This document shows positions 24,701 to 36,870 of a stretch of DNA of 64,000 bases, in pieces. Both the position numbers and the translations under genes were made by a program. The DNA comes from Eudromia elegans (lineage: Eukaryota > Chordata > Aves > Tinamiformes > Tinamidae): NCBI GenBank assembly GCA_003342815.1, contig PTEX01000014.1, positions 5,930,503-5,994,502 of the forward strand, read 5' to 3'. How positions within the stretch are numbered: the stretch's first letter is position 1; every line of letters starts with the position of its first letter. The notes under the pieces were generated by a model, which was not told the DNA's origin, did not search any database, and was given only the letters and a program-made list of their open reading frames with translations.

Positions 24701-27700
24701 GCATCTCTGCAACATTTCAAAATATTTTACTGAGGCTTATCTGCAGTTATTTGGACTGTGAATGCATATTACTAGTAACTAGTAATTTTGCTAGACATTT
24801 AAAACATTAATTGGACCAAAAGAAATTTCTTTATTTCACCCATAAGTTGTTTTTCCCTTCTTGTCCATAACAATTTTGAGTGTATCATTATACAAGACAT
24901 ATAAAGATGAACACAGTGACTACTGTCTTTTGATGACACAGACAATAGGCTCAATTAATATGCATTACACAATACAAATACTTCCCACTTTGATTGTTGT
25001 ATGTCAAGGAACAATGCTGTTCTATGTCATTGGAAAAGATTCTTCTATAACACTTCTTATCAGCTGCTGACTAAGTGCGAACTGGGTATTAGTTTAGTGA
25101 AGTGAGACTCCTCAGGATATATTCAGGTGATGGGCAATTGTGTGAAGTAATGTCATTTTTTAAAGTTTCAGAAAAATAAAATGCTAAGAAGGTAGATCCC
25201 AGAATGACATAAAATCATATTAAAAAAAAAAAACAAGAAGGACTGCCAGGTTTGCCAGCTGAGCATTTGCACCTGGCTGAAAATATGTTGATGCAGATGG
25301 CAGTTAATGCAATATTTGGCTATGTTACACATTGGCTGCAATAAAATACATTTTTGGGGGAAATCATGTTAATATTTTAGCATCATTACATCCAAGACAA
25401 AGGTCCTTAATGGTAAAGAAATTAATTTACATAAAAGATCCATCTCTGTGCATCTTGACTTCCATTGAAATTACAAATAAATTCAAAATAGTCAAATTTT
25501 AGATAATTTGTATTGTACAAGAAGAGGTTTGGCAAGATTGCTATATCTATCACACATCAAAATGCAGATATTTGGCAAATATACTAGAAAGCCTTAAAGG
25601 GATTCTGTGGAGTCTCTATAGTATCTTCTGCATATTGTCATACAAGACAAATGAAAAAAAGATACATGTTTGACTCTGCTATACAGTTTAAGATGTGTTT
25701 CAGATTTCTGAAATACAGATCATGAGTGCTTAAGGGGCATTTACAGTGTAATAAATAGTTTTATCATCAATTTTAATATATATCAGTGTGCACTAGTGTA
25801 GTATGTGTGAATTAGAGAAACTGTGGGGTTTTTTNTTTGTTTGTTTTTTTACTTTATTCTCTCAGCTCTTCCTACTATTGCCTCAGACAAAATTTCTGAG
25901 AAGAAACTGCTGTCTACAGCAGAACTGAAAGTCAGTAGTGGATACTTTCTTTTTAAACTTGGATTACTAACATAGTCTTACTCTCTCAGAAATACCTTGT
26001 ATGAGAAACTTTTCTGTTCAGTAGCATATTTAAAGTTAATTATATGATGTGTCTAATGTGTTCAGAAGCCCAGTAGAAAACATATGAGAAGAATTTGCTC
26101 CCGTGTGCAATAAAGTCTCAAAATTGGGAAAAAAAACAATGCAAGTGTACTTTTGGATTAATGTAGGTACCTTATTTACTTGGCTCTCTGCCAGAAGTTC
26201 CTAAGTTCAGATATATAAATTAATAAAAGAGTGATTTCCTTTTAAGAAGTTTTAANCAGGTTAATTTGCTAGTGAAATCAATGCTTATCACTTATGAGCA
26301 GCAGTGAAATCTATAGAAACTATAAATTATAAAAATCAGAAATCCATTTAGATGTCTAGATGAAGATTAGCAAAGGCATAACACAAGGTGTTCCTTTAAA
26401 CTTTGGTTGTGTTATCTTTCTGAGCTGTGAGCTCACCATACTTTAGTGTATTCTTCCTATTAGGTGAGCCCCATTTACTTAACTAGTCTAGTTCTTTGAG
26501 GGTATAAATTCAACTGAAAGCTATTTGCCATCTCCCTTTTATCATACAGTATATACTCACTGTATAGTAGGTTACACTGAATACAGTTTGTCAAATTTCT
26601 GAAACATCAGCTACATGCTGATATTCCAGCATGCTAATAATCAGCTAGCATTTTTAGTGATCCTACAAGTAGATTATTTATCCTCTTTCTTGTGCAAGTT
26701 CTTCCCCTGAAGAAAACCCAGTGGATGCATAAAGCACAATGTCAGATGTTTGGAAGCTATTTCATACAACTAATATGAGATGAACTGTCTTTTGCACATT
26801 GCTTCCTGTGTCNAGAGACAAGAATATTGACAAATGAAGTCTTAGTTTTGCAAGAAACAAGACCACTCAAAAAGTATCTTTAGGTTCTGGGTCTTATGTA
26901 TATTACTTTGGCAGTGAGGCAGTGTACGTTGGTTGGTAACTGGATGAAAAGTTTGAACATGATAACAGTAAAAAACAATGGATTTGCAGTCTGTTTACAG
27001 ATAACTCATTGAGTATTTCTCTCCTACAAGAAAATGGACTTTCATCAAAAATAATAGTTAACTGAAATTGCAATTGAAACCTCTCAGGAGAATTCTAATT
27101 AAACTTTAGTAAGAGTAATTTCAAAGAGCTAAATCTAATCCTCCCCAAATTATAGTCAAGACAAGGAAATATCTGAAAATGCAGAAACAGGAAAAAAAGA
27201 TCTGATTTTTAACATCCAATGGCAAAAAAATATTCACTGAACTACTAGCTATAGCCACTTATCTTTTATAAAATCTTGGGAAGAGGTTTCATCTTGATGA
27301 GGAAGGGAAATATTTCCAAACTCTCCAAAAGTTCTGACTATAAAAAAGATTTCTATAGAGGCCATATATGACATTGTATTTGAACTCATTCAACATCTGG
27401 TTCTGAAGCTTTTTCTAGCTACAAAGTGGCATTATTATTCTTCATTTGCTTTCAGTTTTTAGGCCAATTTACTAATTTGATGTTTTAAAGCAAACAAAAA
27501 AATGAATAATTGAAAAAAAAATCTTACTCCATTTGTATTTATCCATGTAAGGCATTAATTTCATTCAAGCTTTATACATTTCAATTCTTATTTAAATTTT
27601 TAAGATTTTAACAGAATTTGCAATGTTTTAAAAACTGAAATAATCAAATATGAACTGTGTTGAACAGCTAAAAATTTCATAACAGAATATTAATTGTTTA

Positions 27701-28587
27701 AGAAAGTAATAGTGACAGAAAGATATGCATCTTAGGAATGTGAAAGTGTTTTTCTGATATTCCAGTGGTTATACAGGACAAAGGATAAATACGTTATCAA
27801 TAAATGAAGTTTGATAATATATGCCAAGGAGTAGAAAGCAAAACAAAATTAAATTTTATTTGATTATAGTAAGGCATAGTGTAGTAAAGTTACAGTGAAA
27901 AAAAATATTTCTATTATAACTTGGGTTTATTATTTTTCTTCCTACTACTCTCAAGACAGAAAATAGTGGTGAAAATACATAAATCTATATGAGTTCTTAA
28001 AGTGTTTCTCAAAGAAGAAATAATGTGACTTATGGCCACTAAAAGTCCAATTGATTTTTTTCCCTAAGAATGTGGAAATCCTGGCCTAATTTATTGCTAT
28101 GGACACTTGCCATAGATATTGATGGAAGATCTTAAATTCAAAGTCTATTGACCCTAAAGATGCAATTACAGACTAAGTCACCTAGACAATGGGCTTACAC
28201 AGACTTCACTTTCTCCTAGACTTTTGAATTAAAACAGAAATCACTTTCTATCTTGCCCATTGTATCCACTTATTGAGAGTTCCTGAGCTATTTTTATTTC
28301 ACTTGTGTATGAAGTACCCTGGCACAAACTGCTGTTTAAATAGTAGTTGAAGAGATTCTTTAGACACTGTAAAAGCAAGATCATTGTCACAATGACTGAT
28401 TAGGTTAATCACACAGAGAGACAGGTTAAAAAAGAATCTTGAAAAATATAATCAAAAGGAAATTACAGAAGATGATTCTATCACTTTGGAGTTTATTTGT
28501 TGCCTTTAGTGCTTATAAGAAAGGTGAGACATATGCTAAAAAAATGTAGATTGTATTTCTTACCTGAAGAGAGAGTCTGGCAAAAAG

Positions 28588-29060
28588 CCAGAAAAAGGAT
28601 TAAGGGATATCGGACATATGAGGAGAGGCTGAGAGAACTGGGACTGTTCAGCCCAGAGAAGAACAGGTTGAGGGGGAATCTTATCAATATTTGTAGAAAC
28701 CTGACAGACAAAAGTGTAGAAGATGGTGAAAGATCCTTCTTAGTGGGTTTCAGTGGCAAGAGGAGGCAATGGACACAAACTGAGACAGAAGCACAAGGCG
28801 TTCCTATGAATATTAAAACCAAGAATCAATCAACCAATCAGATTTTTTTTTTTTTCCCCCCCTCCCCACTCTGAGGATGATCAAGCACTAGAACAGGTTC
28901 TCTATCTCCATTCTGGGAGATACTCCAAAATCATCTGAACAAGATCTTGGGCAACTTGCTGTGAGTGGCCCTGCTTTGACCAGCAAGGGAATGAATCAGA
29001 TGATCTCCAGAGNTTCTTTCCAAACTCAGCTATTCTGTGATTTTGTGTGATTCTGTAATA
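28588..29060 (+). mobile_element. CR1 LINE fragment, 3' part with tail, plus strand
   Basis: The translation from about 28595 contains [20 protein letters not shown], the conserved segment near the C-terminus of CR1 reverse-transcriptase ORF2. It is followed by a decayed 3' untranslated region ending in octamer-like tail units (TTCTGTGATTTTGTGTGATTCTGT). The copy is truncated at its 5' end, as usual for target-primed insertion, and is clearly old, with many substitutions and indels. A T13-C7 homopolymer block at 28843-28862 replaces sequence that in other CR1 copies reads roughly CTTCTTTACTGTGA. It is not functional. Confidence 0.9.
28843..28866 (+). repeat. T13-C7 homopolymer block inside CR1
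   Basis: Thirteen T, seven C, then TCCCC, embedded in the CR1 copy at the place where the family normally carries CTTCTTTACTG. The CR1 copy at 53.3 kb has a shorter T/C tract at the matching place. Confidence 0.8.
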
Positions 29061-31597
29061 CTCTGATACTATGCCTGAATTCTGGACCCATCATAACTCT
29101 GTAATACTGCAAGCTAACAAATATAACAAAGCCAAGTATTTAAAACATCATATTAAACTCAATTGGAACCTTCTGTTATCAAAAGTATAACAGACCCAGT
29201 CAAAGTCGTCTTCTTTTTTTTTTTTTCCCCCTTTTTACAGCTTCCCCATGAAGTCTGGAAGGAAAGTATTTTTCTCCATGTAAATAGATTTTCTTATAGA
29301 ACATACATGCTATGATCTATGGAAGTGCTTACTTTTCCTATTAAAAGAAATGTAATTGAATCTGTTTACTCCTCTCTTCTCATACAGCCTAATAAAGAGT
29401 TTTACAAGAATAGGTCAGGTCTTTAAGTCCAAGTACTCTATACACATCTATTCCTCAGGGTGTCTGTGGTCTAACCACTCACTGTGTAGAAGAAGAATTC
29501 AAGATCCTGCTCAGCATGTTCCTTTCTAATGAAAAGTTTATTATATTTGGTCTAGGATTCAAGCTGATATTGCTCTTTTCTGCATATCTTACAAAGTCTG
29601 ATGGAAAATATTTCTTCTTATGTTAGAAAATCAACTATACTGAGATCAATACAATCATTTCAAGACTAATATAAATTAAAATAGCCTGGATCTCAAAAAT
29701 ATTTGTAATTTTTATTTGGCAACTTGATCTTATAGATTATTAGTCTGTATGTTGTCATTATAACAATGATCAGATTCATTTTTGCTTGTTATCTCATTAA
29801 TTTTCTATATCGAGAGACATTCATCAAGTGCTAGTTACTGAAGAAACTAAAACAAGGCAAATTATAATAAATTTTAATTCCTCAGATATTCAAAATTATC
29901 AAAAATATTAATCTGAAATACTACCCTTCAAAGTAAAAAATACTTAAAATTACCTTACTGAAAAAGAAGTATCTGAAAAAAAATGACATTCAAAAATATC
30001 TTTTTTTTATTCAAATGTCTTCCTAAATTTTCACATCGTAGATTTTTTTCCTGTTAAAAGTCAATGACAGATTTAAACATCTCTGTTATAATTCTGTTTA
30101 TCTGCAAGAATATATAAATGCAGTGTGGGAGGGGGAGTGAACACAAATATAGCAAATATCAAGGACAACATTCAATTCCTTTCATTAATTAAATGAAAAG
30201 CTCAAATCCAGGACTCTATTTGTGTTATCTATTCCTTCATTTCCTGAGAGTTCTTACATCTGCACAAATATTTTTCTCAGTCTGTGATTTTGTACATCTA
30301 GTCAAACACATATTTTCTCCAAATAAATTTTCTAGTGAATCTTCTTTTCTCAGACTCTTTAATTTCTGAAAATTTTCCCTTCCATATTTTTGGATATGCA
30401 TATGCATTTTGCATTTCTACATGGTTTAAAAATTTAGGTCAGGAAAACTTCCATTTAACTGAGGATTATACTATCCTTTTAGATCAAATTTGTACAATTA
30501 GTTGTGAGTAGAGAAGCTACTTACTATGAATTTATTGACTTTATAAATATTTTTTTTTCTTTCTTGGAACTTTGGCACATACAAGTTATGTAGTTGGAAA
30601 TTTTAAATACTAGATGTTTGAAGTGTTTGAGACTGTTCATAATGTGTTTATAAAAATGAGATTATGTTCTGGTCATTATTTCCTGAGAGTATATCAGTTG
30701 TTTCCTAAAACTTTGTCAAAGATGCTTGAAATTTAACAGTGAATGTTGACTTTGTGGGAAACATTTTTCTAAGTTCAAAAGTCCACAAAAATGTTTAGTA
30801 CTACTGAAAATTCACAGTGAATGAGTTTAATTCCACATTGGCATTTAATTACTGAAGAGAAGAAAGGTTTCCAGATCAAATATAACGGAAACAAAAGAAT
30901 CATTGGACAGTGAAAAATAAAATAAAAGGGAAAAGATATTTATGCTCACTNATAGAGAAGTGAATTGGGTACAGTTGACCTTACTATTGAAAAACATCTG
31001 AAGCTCTTAGAAGACAACAAGCTGAAAGCAGTTATATCAAGAGACTGGGACTGGGACCTTTAGACTAGATGAAAGAAAGAGAACTGCATTCATGAGAGGT
31101 CATGAGTAGGAACTAGTTGGATCTGGGAAGGGAGCACTACACTGAGACGTGGAATTGGAGGCTTAAACCAAAAAAATGTAGTGGGAAACAGTTTTTCAGA
31201 AATGAGTGTAAGTTAATATTCCTTTCCTTTGAAGGATGAACAAGCATGCTTTGACAAAGCAATCTATAGCAAATTTCAATTATATATGCAAAAATTTNAA
31301 AAAATCAAAGATCAAAATGATATCAAAAATATCAAAGATTCTCTATAGATAGCTATTAATGGCTTGCTAAAGAAGTCAGTGGGCAAGAGGCTGAAATGTG
31401 AAATTAGCTGGACAGACATTGGTGTCTTTACTGAGACTGCTAGCAAAGATATAGATACAACTGAGGTTGGCAGGGAATGTNAATTTCACTAGGAAGAAGA
31501 GGGACCGGAAGAGCATTGTTCAGTATTTTTGTGAGATGGCTTTCAGGGAATTTCGTTAGTGTATATAACGCATACACTTATTGTGTGTTTTTCCTCA
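29061..31597. other. AT-rich intergenic DNA
   Basis: There is a T/C tract at about 29213-29237 and otherwise unremarkable background. No gene, RNA or named transposon is supported. Confidence 0.6.
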
Positions 31598-31995
31598 TAT
31601 TTAATGGAACTTCCTGTGTTTCAGTTTGTGACTATTGCTTTTCATCCTATTGCTGAGTGCTACCGAAAAGATTCTGGCCCCATCCTCTTGACATCTTCCC
31701 TTAAGGAATTTGTATTCATTGATGAGATCCCCCTATCTCAAATAGCCCAGCTGTTTCAGCCTGTTCTCATAAGAGAGAGGCTTAAGCCACCTAATCACCT
31801 TTGTAGCCCTATGCTAGACTCTCTCCAACCGGACCCAACTTTCCAGATGTGGTTTCACTAGGGCTGAGTAGAGGGAGGATCACCGCCCTCNACCTTCGGA
31901 CAACACTTTTCCTAGTGAAGTCCGTGGTACCATTAGCCTTTTTGGCCACAAGGGCACATTGCTGGCTCATGGTTAGCTTGTTGCCCGCGAAACAT
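31598..31995 (-). mobile_element. Old CR1 LINE fragment, minus strand, tail not seen
   Basis: Read on the minus strand the block matches CR1 ORF2: a Lys/Ala-rich segment equivalent to KANGILGC, a CCTCCCTCTACTCAGCC-type stretch ([11 protein letters not shown] region), and RMIRGLE/ELGLFS-like sequence near 31760-31800. At the plus-strand left edge GGAACTTCCTGTGTTTCAG and GAAAAGATTCTGGCCCCATC match the normal 3' coding and flanking part of CR1. The copy is much more decayed than those at 36 and 51 kb, so it belongs to an older subfamily or insertion. I see no octamer tail beyond 31598. It is 5' truncated and non-functional. Confidence 0.85.
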
Positions 31996-34900
31996 GTTTT
32001 ATTAATGTTGGCACAAAATGGGAGTTGTTAAGCTTATAGTTTTCAATATCTTTTTAAAATCTTTAGAAAACAGTTAAAAGCAAACAAAAGAAAATTCCTG
32101 AACCTGAAGAAATTATGCAGATCTCTATATTTGACACAGATAGAAACCTTAAGATCACTTCAGTAATGTGTATAATTCACTGCCAAAAAGACAAAAACAT
32201 CAGAATTAGAATTGTCTATCCAATTTTAGTTTGGCAGATTGTTCAATGAATCATGATGACATTTTACATTATTTGATTATATATATATATATCTATTTTG
32301 ACAATTATAGGATATGCAGTTTTTGGATGAATTATGGCTATATAGTGAGAGAGATTTATGTATCNGGAATTTATCACTTTTCAAAAATTTGAAGATGAAC
32401 TATGAATGAAACTGAAAATTATGGAAAAATAAAAGGAATTTGACAGCATTTCATGAAATTGTGTTCTACTTTGTCTGTTCCACTTTGTCTGACTCATTTT
32501 TACTTCCAGAAAATTTCCAGTATTGAGGTGTTACTTTTTTTGTCTTTTTTGTCCACATTTTGATCATGGGCCATGAATGCATGTAAATGAATCAATGTTG
32601 CTTAAAACATGAATACTGATAACATCAAAGTCTTTTAAGTGGTGGTAAATTTGTTGTCAGTGAAGGAGTTTGAATAAAATATTGTAAATAAAGCAGGATA
32701 ACGTGGTGATAATAATAACTAAAAAAAGTGAATGTTGAAAATTAGGAAAATGTTTGCTATGTATAACCAAAAATAAAGGACTGGTCTAGATTTATTAAAC
32801 ATTCTTGCAAAGCTAACAATACATTAAAATGTTCACAACTTGACCAATAACTGTTTTTCATGGAGCAACAGGTAAAATCAAATAAGTTAAAAGTTCTCAA
32901 GTTCCTAGTATTCAATTTTTCATGTAATTTCTGATTTTGATTTTTTTTTATTTTTTCATCATGGAATTTGAATAAAAAAACTTAGAATTTTAATGGTAAT
33001 GGACAATGGACATATATCTTGCTTTTTCAATCAAAAATCCATATATTGAGAAAGTTTTACTACCCTAAAATTAATGTACCAAAAACATGTTACATTTGAA
33101 ATTTAACAATATCTTTTCTCTTTTTTTGGCAACAGTATAGTATATTGGAATCATAAATTCTGTTTGCACAAGCCTGAATAGGCAGCTGAAGATATGCCAA
33201 GTCAAATCAAAAAACTGTAACAGTAGATATTTTACAGACTGGTTTGATTAGATTGTCAGTTACTTCTGTGATTTCTTTGNAACATCACATTTGCTCAGTA
33301 ATCCAGGCATAGTATACACACGTGTAATAGAAATAATGATTATATTATATACATATGAATTTTATATACATACATAATATACATATTACATAATTCCTAG
33401 ATTCTGGTTGGAACTTTAAGCTGAAATGGTCTTGCAAAAACCTAGCAAGATTTGAGTATGCATTAATTTTCTGCCGAGATAACAAACAGGAACTCAAACA
33501 TCTCTGATTTTATAAAACACAAACATCAGAAACTGCTAAAATTAAGTCCGTACATCAACATCATTATGACTGTNGCATAAAAATAAGATAACTTTATATA
33601 TTTTTGTTGTTTGTATAGTGACTTTTTAGGATCATATGCATGTTGGCTATAGAGAATATTTTTCCAAGTGATTTGAAATATCTGCTGCCTCCCTATTTTT
33701 TCAGTTCTGAAAAGTATGTCAGGAGTCTATGGGGAAAAAATATGTGTAAAAGTGCATATATTCATCTCTGTATATAATCTATATAATATAGTATATTTTA
33801 TACATCCTGTTTAAAAGATGCTAATTCCAGAGCTATGGTTAATAATGTCTGACTCTATAGTAAGTCCTTAGATTCATGAAGCAAAGTCCTGCAAGCTCAA
33901 ATAGGCTTCAAATAGGAAATCTGGTTTCAAGATGATGAAAGTCTTAGGTAAACAAGAACTGTGGTGGGGAATAGCCATATTGCTGTTTAGTGATGGGTCT
34001 GGATCTATTGACCTAACCTGGGATATCATCAAATCTGCCATTGTCATATCTATATTAGTATTTGAAATCCATTGCAAGCACGTTCACATGGTTCAAAGTA
34101 ATAGTAAACACAGATAATTCTAACAAAAANTGTAGGAATTAGGGTAACACATAAACCTATAGCCCTATAATACAGTATTGATCATGCTAATAATAGTTCA
34201 CAGGCCTTGTACTAAGTTTTACAGGCCTTGGGACTAAAGCCTGTCATGCTTACTTTGTCTGAATTTTTATTGACCTGCCTGCAGCTTCCTTTTCACTTGA
34301 TTTGGCTGTAAAGGGAATTTTTATATATGACAATGTGTTATGGTTAATTTGTTTTACTTTTGATAGTAGTAACAAGTTGTTATATATAGAATGATGTGNT
34401 TTTCTCTCTAAAAAAGTGGTGAGATGTAGAGAATGACCTGGTGTAAACAGCAAAACTGTTAAGGCACATACGTTTTAGAATNGGCAGGAGATGATAGGAG
34501 ATGGGGCACAGGCCTGGCACTGAACAACCTGTGGTCAAATAGAGGTCACTAAAGATCAGGTAAAGATATACAGACCTGGAGTTGGGAAAAACTGGCTTTA
34601 GGAGTAGCAAAGGCGAGGTAATAGTATGTAACATCCATAAAGGATATGCTGTACTATAAAATCAGATGTAACTGAATGTGTTTGCAGACCAACGAAAAAA
34701 AAATAAAGCAAGGGTAAAAGTGTAAACCAAATATATAAAAATTACCATGAGANGGAGGGAAAAGTGAGGAAGAGGAAACCATCATCCTGAGCATTATATG
34801 CCTCCCAGCAAAGGACTAGAGATGTCAGTGGCATGGCTGAAACCACCCATCAAGGACCCAGAGGAGAAGTGGAAACTGAAGAGTCATCGCTACACTTGGA

Positions 34901-36060
34901 AAGTGGGTCAAAATTAAGAGGTATGTGTGAGACTGTTTAGAAATATTCTTCTTTCTTCTGTCATAAATATATGTGGACTAATAATTATTCTATTTAGTTA
35001 GTCTATAGACTACTAAGATTTTGATTATGCTAAGAATATGTTTGTAGCTTGATATATACAGTGTGGCTTTGCTTATAAACAAGATTTTGAGCGTAACAAA
35101 TAGGCTTCTTTAAAATACTCCTAAACCAATGTGCACAAGTAAGAGTGCTTTTCTGCGATGAAAATCTGAAAAAAACCCACAGAGAAACTCAAATATCAAT
35201 GAACTAATAGGAAATATGTAGTGAGGAATAAATTACTAGACTGAGTTTCTCTGCAGTTTTCATTGAAAGGATAGCTCAGTATTTTTCAGTGAGACAAAGA
35301 TGCTCTTGGGAGTTAAAGATTTCTTTTTTTTGTGGAAAATCTCTATATGGTCCATGCACTGAATTTTACATGTCCCAAGCCAAATATATGGTGTTGACAT
35401 GTTTATGGTAAATCTCAATTCTGTCCTATAACCCCACTCTGCATTACTATTGTATTACAATGCTTTGCTTCTACAAGACTATTCTTTGAAGGCTGTTGCA
35501 CCTGAATACAGTTTAATACTCTAAANTATTGACTCAAAATCAATCTTCCCTGGATCATTGTAAGGACTGGATAAAGAGTGCGAAGATATATAACCTACCC
35601 CTTTTAGGTGTGGTAAGTGCTACCACTATGGAACTAATGATCTACCTAAATGCATTAGTAGTTACAAATCTGAAAAAATTGCACTTGCAGACATATACAG
35701 TACTTATATTTATGTCAGGGTGTTTCAGAAATTGACAAACAGATATGTTACAATCAGAAAGTAAAGCATTAACAAAAAGAAAACAGAGGAAAATAAGAAT
35801 CCTGATGGTTCCAAAGAGATTGTGCTATTGAAGCTATGACAGCTTCAATTTGAGACAGTCCCTGTAATGTTCTTGAAAATACACATAAATAGTACTTCAA
35901 TTGGTTTATATTGGCGTCCTGTGGAAAAAAAAAAAAGGAAAAATAACACTTTGCATTTTCATACAAAAATGCAGTTTATTAGAGCATAAAGAATATTAGA
36001 ATGATTGTAAATAGTAATTAATCATCCAGTTCCTATAAATTTTTCATCTAGTTGCTAGTC
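31996..36060. other. AT-rich intergenic DNA
   Basis: Short TA runs occur at about 32276-32294, and a TATACATA-rich stretch at about 33335-33395. The block 34333-34930 is less AT-rich in places and may hold an unclassified old repeat: an AATAAA-type word lies near 34701, and a patch at 34755-34925 resembles 24515-24700. Two overlapping opposite-strand frames at 33874-34117 have no recognisable features. Nothing here is firmly identified. Confidence 0.5.
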
Positions 36061-36870
36061 ANAGAATCATAGAATGCTTAAGGTTGGAAGGGACCTCTAG
36101 AGGTCATCTAGTGCAACCCCCCTGCACACACAGGNTCACCTTGAGCATNTGGCACAGGGTGGTGTCCAAGCGGGTTTGGAAGATCTCCAGAGAAGGAGAC
36201 TCCACCACCTCTCTGGGCAGCCTGTTCCAGTGCTCTGTCACCCTCACTGTTAAGAAGTTCTTTCTCAAGTTCCTGTGGAACTTTTGGTGCCTCAATTTGC
36301 GGCCATTGCCTCTAGTTCTATCACTGGCCACCACTGAGAATAGGCCAGGCCCCCTCCTCCTCACTCCCTGTCTTGAGGTATTTATATAAATTAATCAGGT
36401 CCCCTCTCAGTACTTATTCAGGCTGAACAGTCCCAGTTCTCTCAGCCCTTGCTCATAGGGNAGATGTTCCAGGCCCCTAATCATCTTCGTGGCCCTGTGC
36501 TGGACTCTCTCTAGCAGCTCCACATCCCTCCTGCACTGGGGAGCCCAGAACTGCACACAGTACTCGAGGTGCGGCCTCACCAGGGCTGAGTAGAGGGGCA
36601 GAATCACCTCTCTTGACCTGCTGGAAATGCTCTTCTTAATGCACCCCAAGATCTCATTGGCCCTCTTGGCCACAAGGGCACACTGCTGCCTCATGGTCAA
36701 CTTGTCGTCCACCATGACACCCAGGTCGCTCTCTGCGGGGCTGCTCGCCAGGAGGTCGGTCCCCAGCCTGTAGGNNTGTCTAGGATTATTCCTCCCCAGG
36801 TGCAGGACCCTACACTTGCCCTTGTTGAACTTCAGGAGGTTACTTGTCGCCCAAGTCAAATCCAAGTAAT
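36061..36870 (-). mobile_element. CR1 LINE, 5'-truncated, relatively young, minus strand
   Basis: The minus strand encodes the C-terminal reverse-transcriptase region of CR1 ORF2, with segments [53 protein letters not shown] and [17 protein letters not shown]. After a frame break near 36390 it continues with SVVASDRTRGNGRKLRHQKF and FLTVRVTEHWNRLPREVVES. The element ends at 36061 in the family's octamer tail, seen on the plus strand as AGAATCATAGAAT. Low decay and long open segments point to a young subfamily, the same one as the copy at 50.9 kb. About 0.8 kb remains of a normal 4.5-kb element. It is not functional: most of ORF2 and all of ORF1 are absent, and the remaining frame is broken. 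Confidence 0.95.

Larger units (their letters stand above)
21641..28587. other. AT-rich intergenic DNA
   Basis: I see no supported gene or transposon. A pyrimidine-rich stretch lies at about 22868-22919 and a (GT)n run at 23574-23600. The patch 24515-24700 is GC-raised and listed separately. An acceptor-like site at about 23080 is followed by a short open stretch and an AATAAA-type word, but nothing ties it to the exons at 20.8-21.3 kb. Confidence 0.55.

Noticed and set aside
28493-28822. 109-codon minus-strand frame
   Set aside because: It is the antisense of the CR1 copy at 28.6 kb and has no independent support.
31010-31200. Possible additional CR1 or tRNA-like segment
   Set aside because: Only scattered words resemble a known repeat; there is no consistent order.
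36084-36389. 101-codon plus-strand frame
   Set aside because: It is the antisense of the CR1 reverse-transcriptase region.
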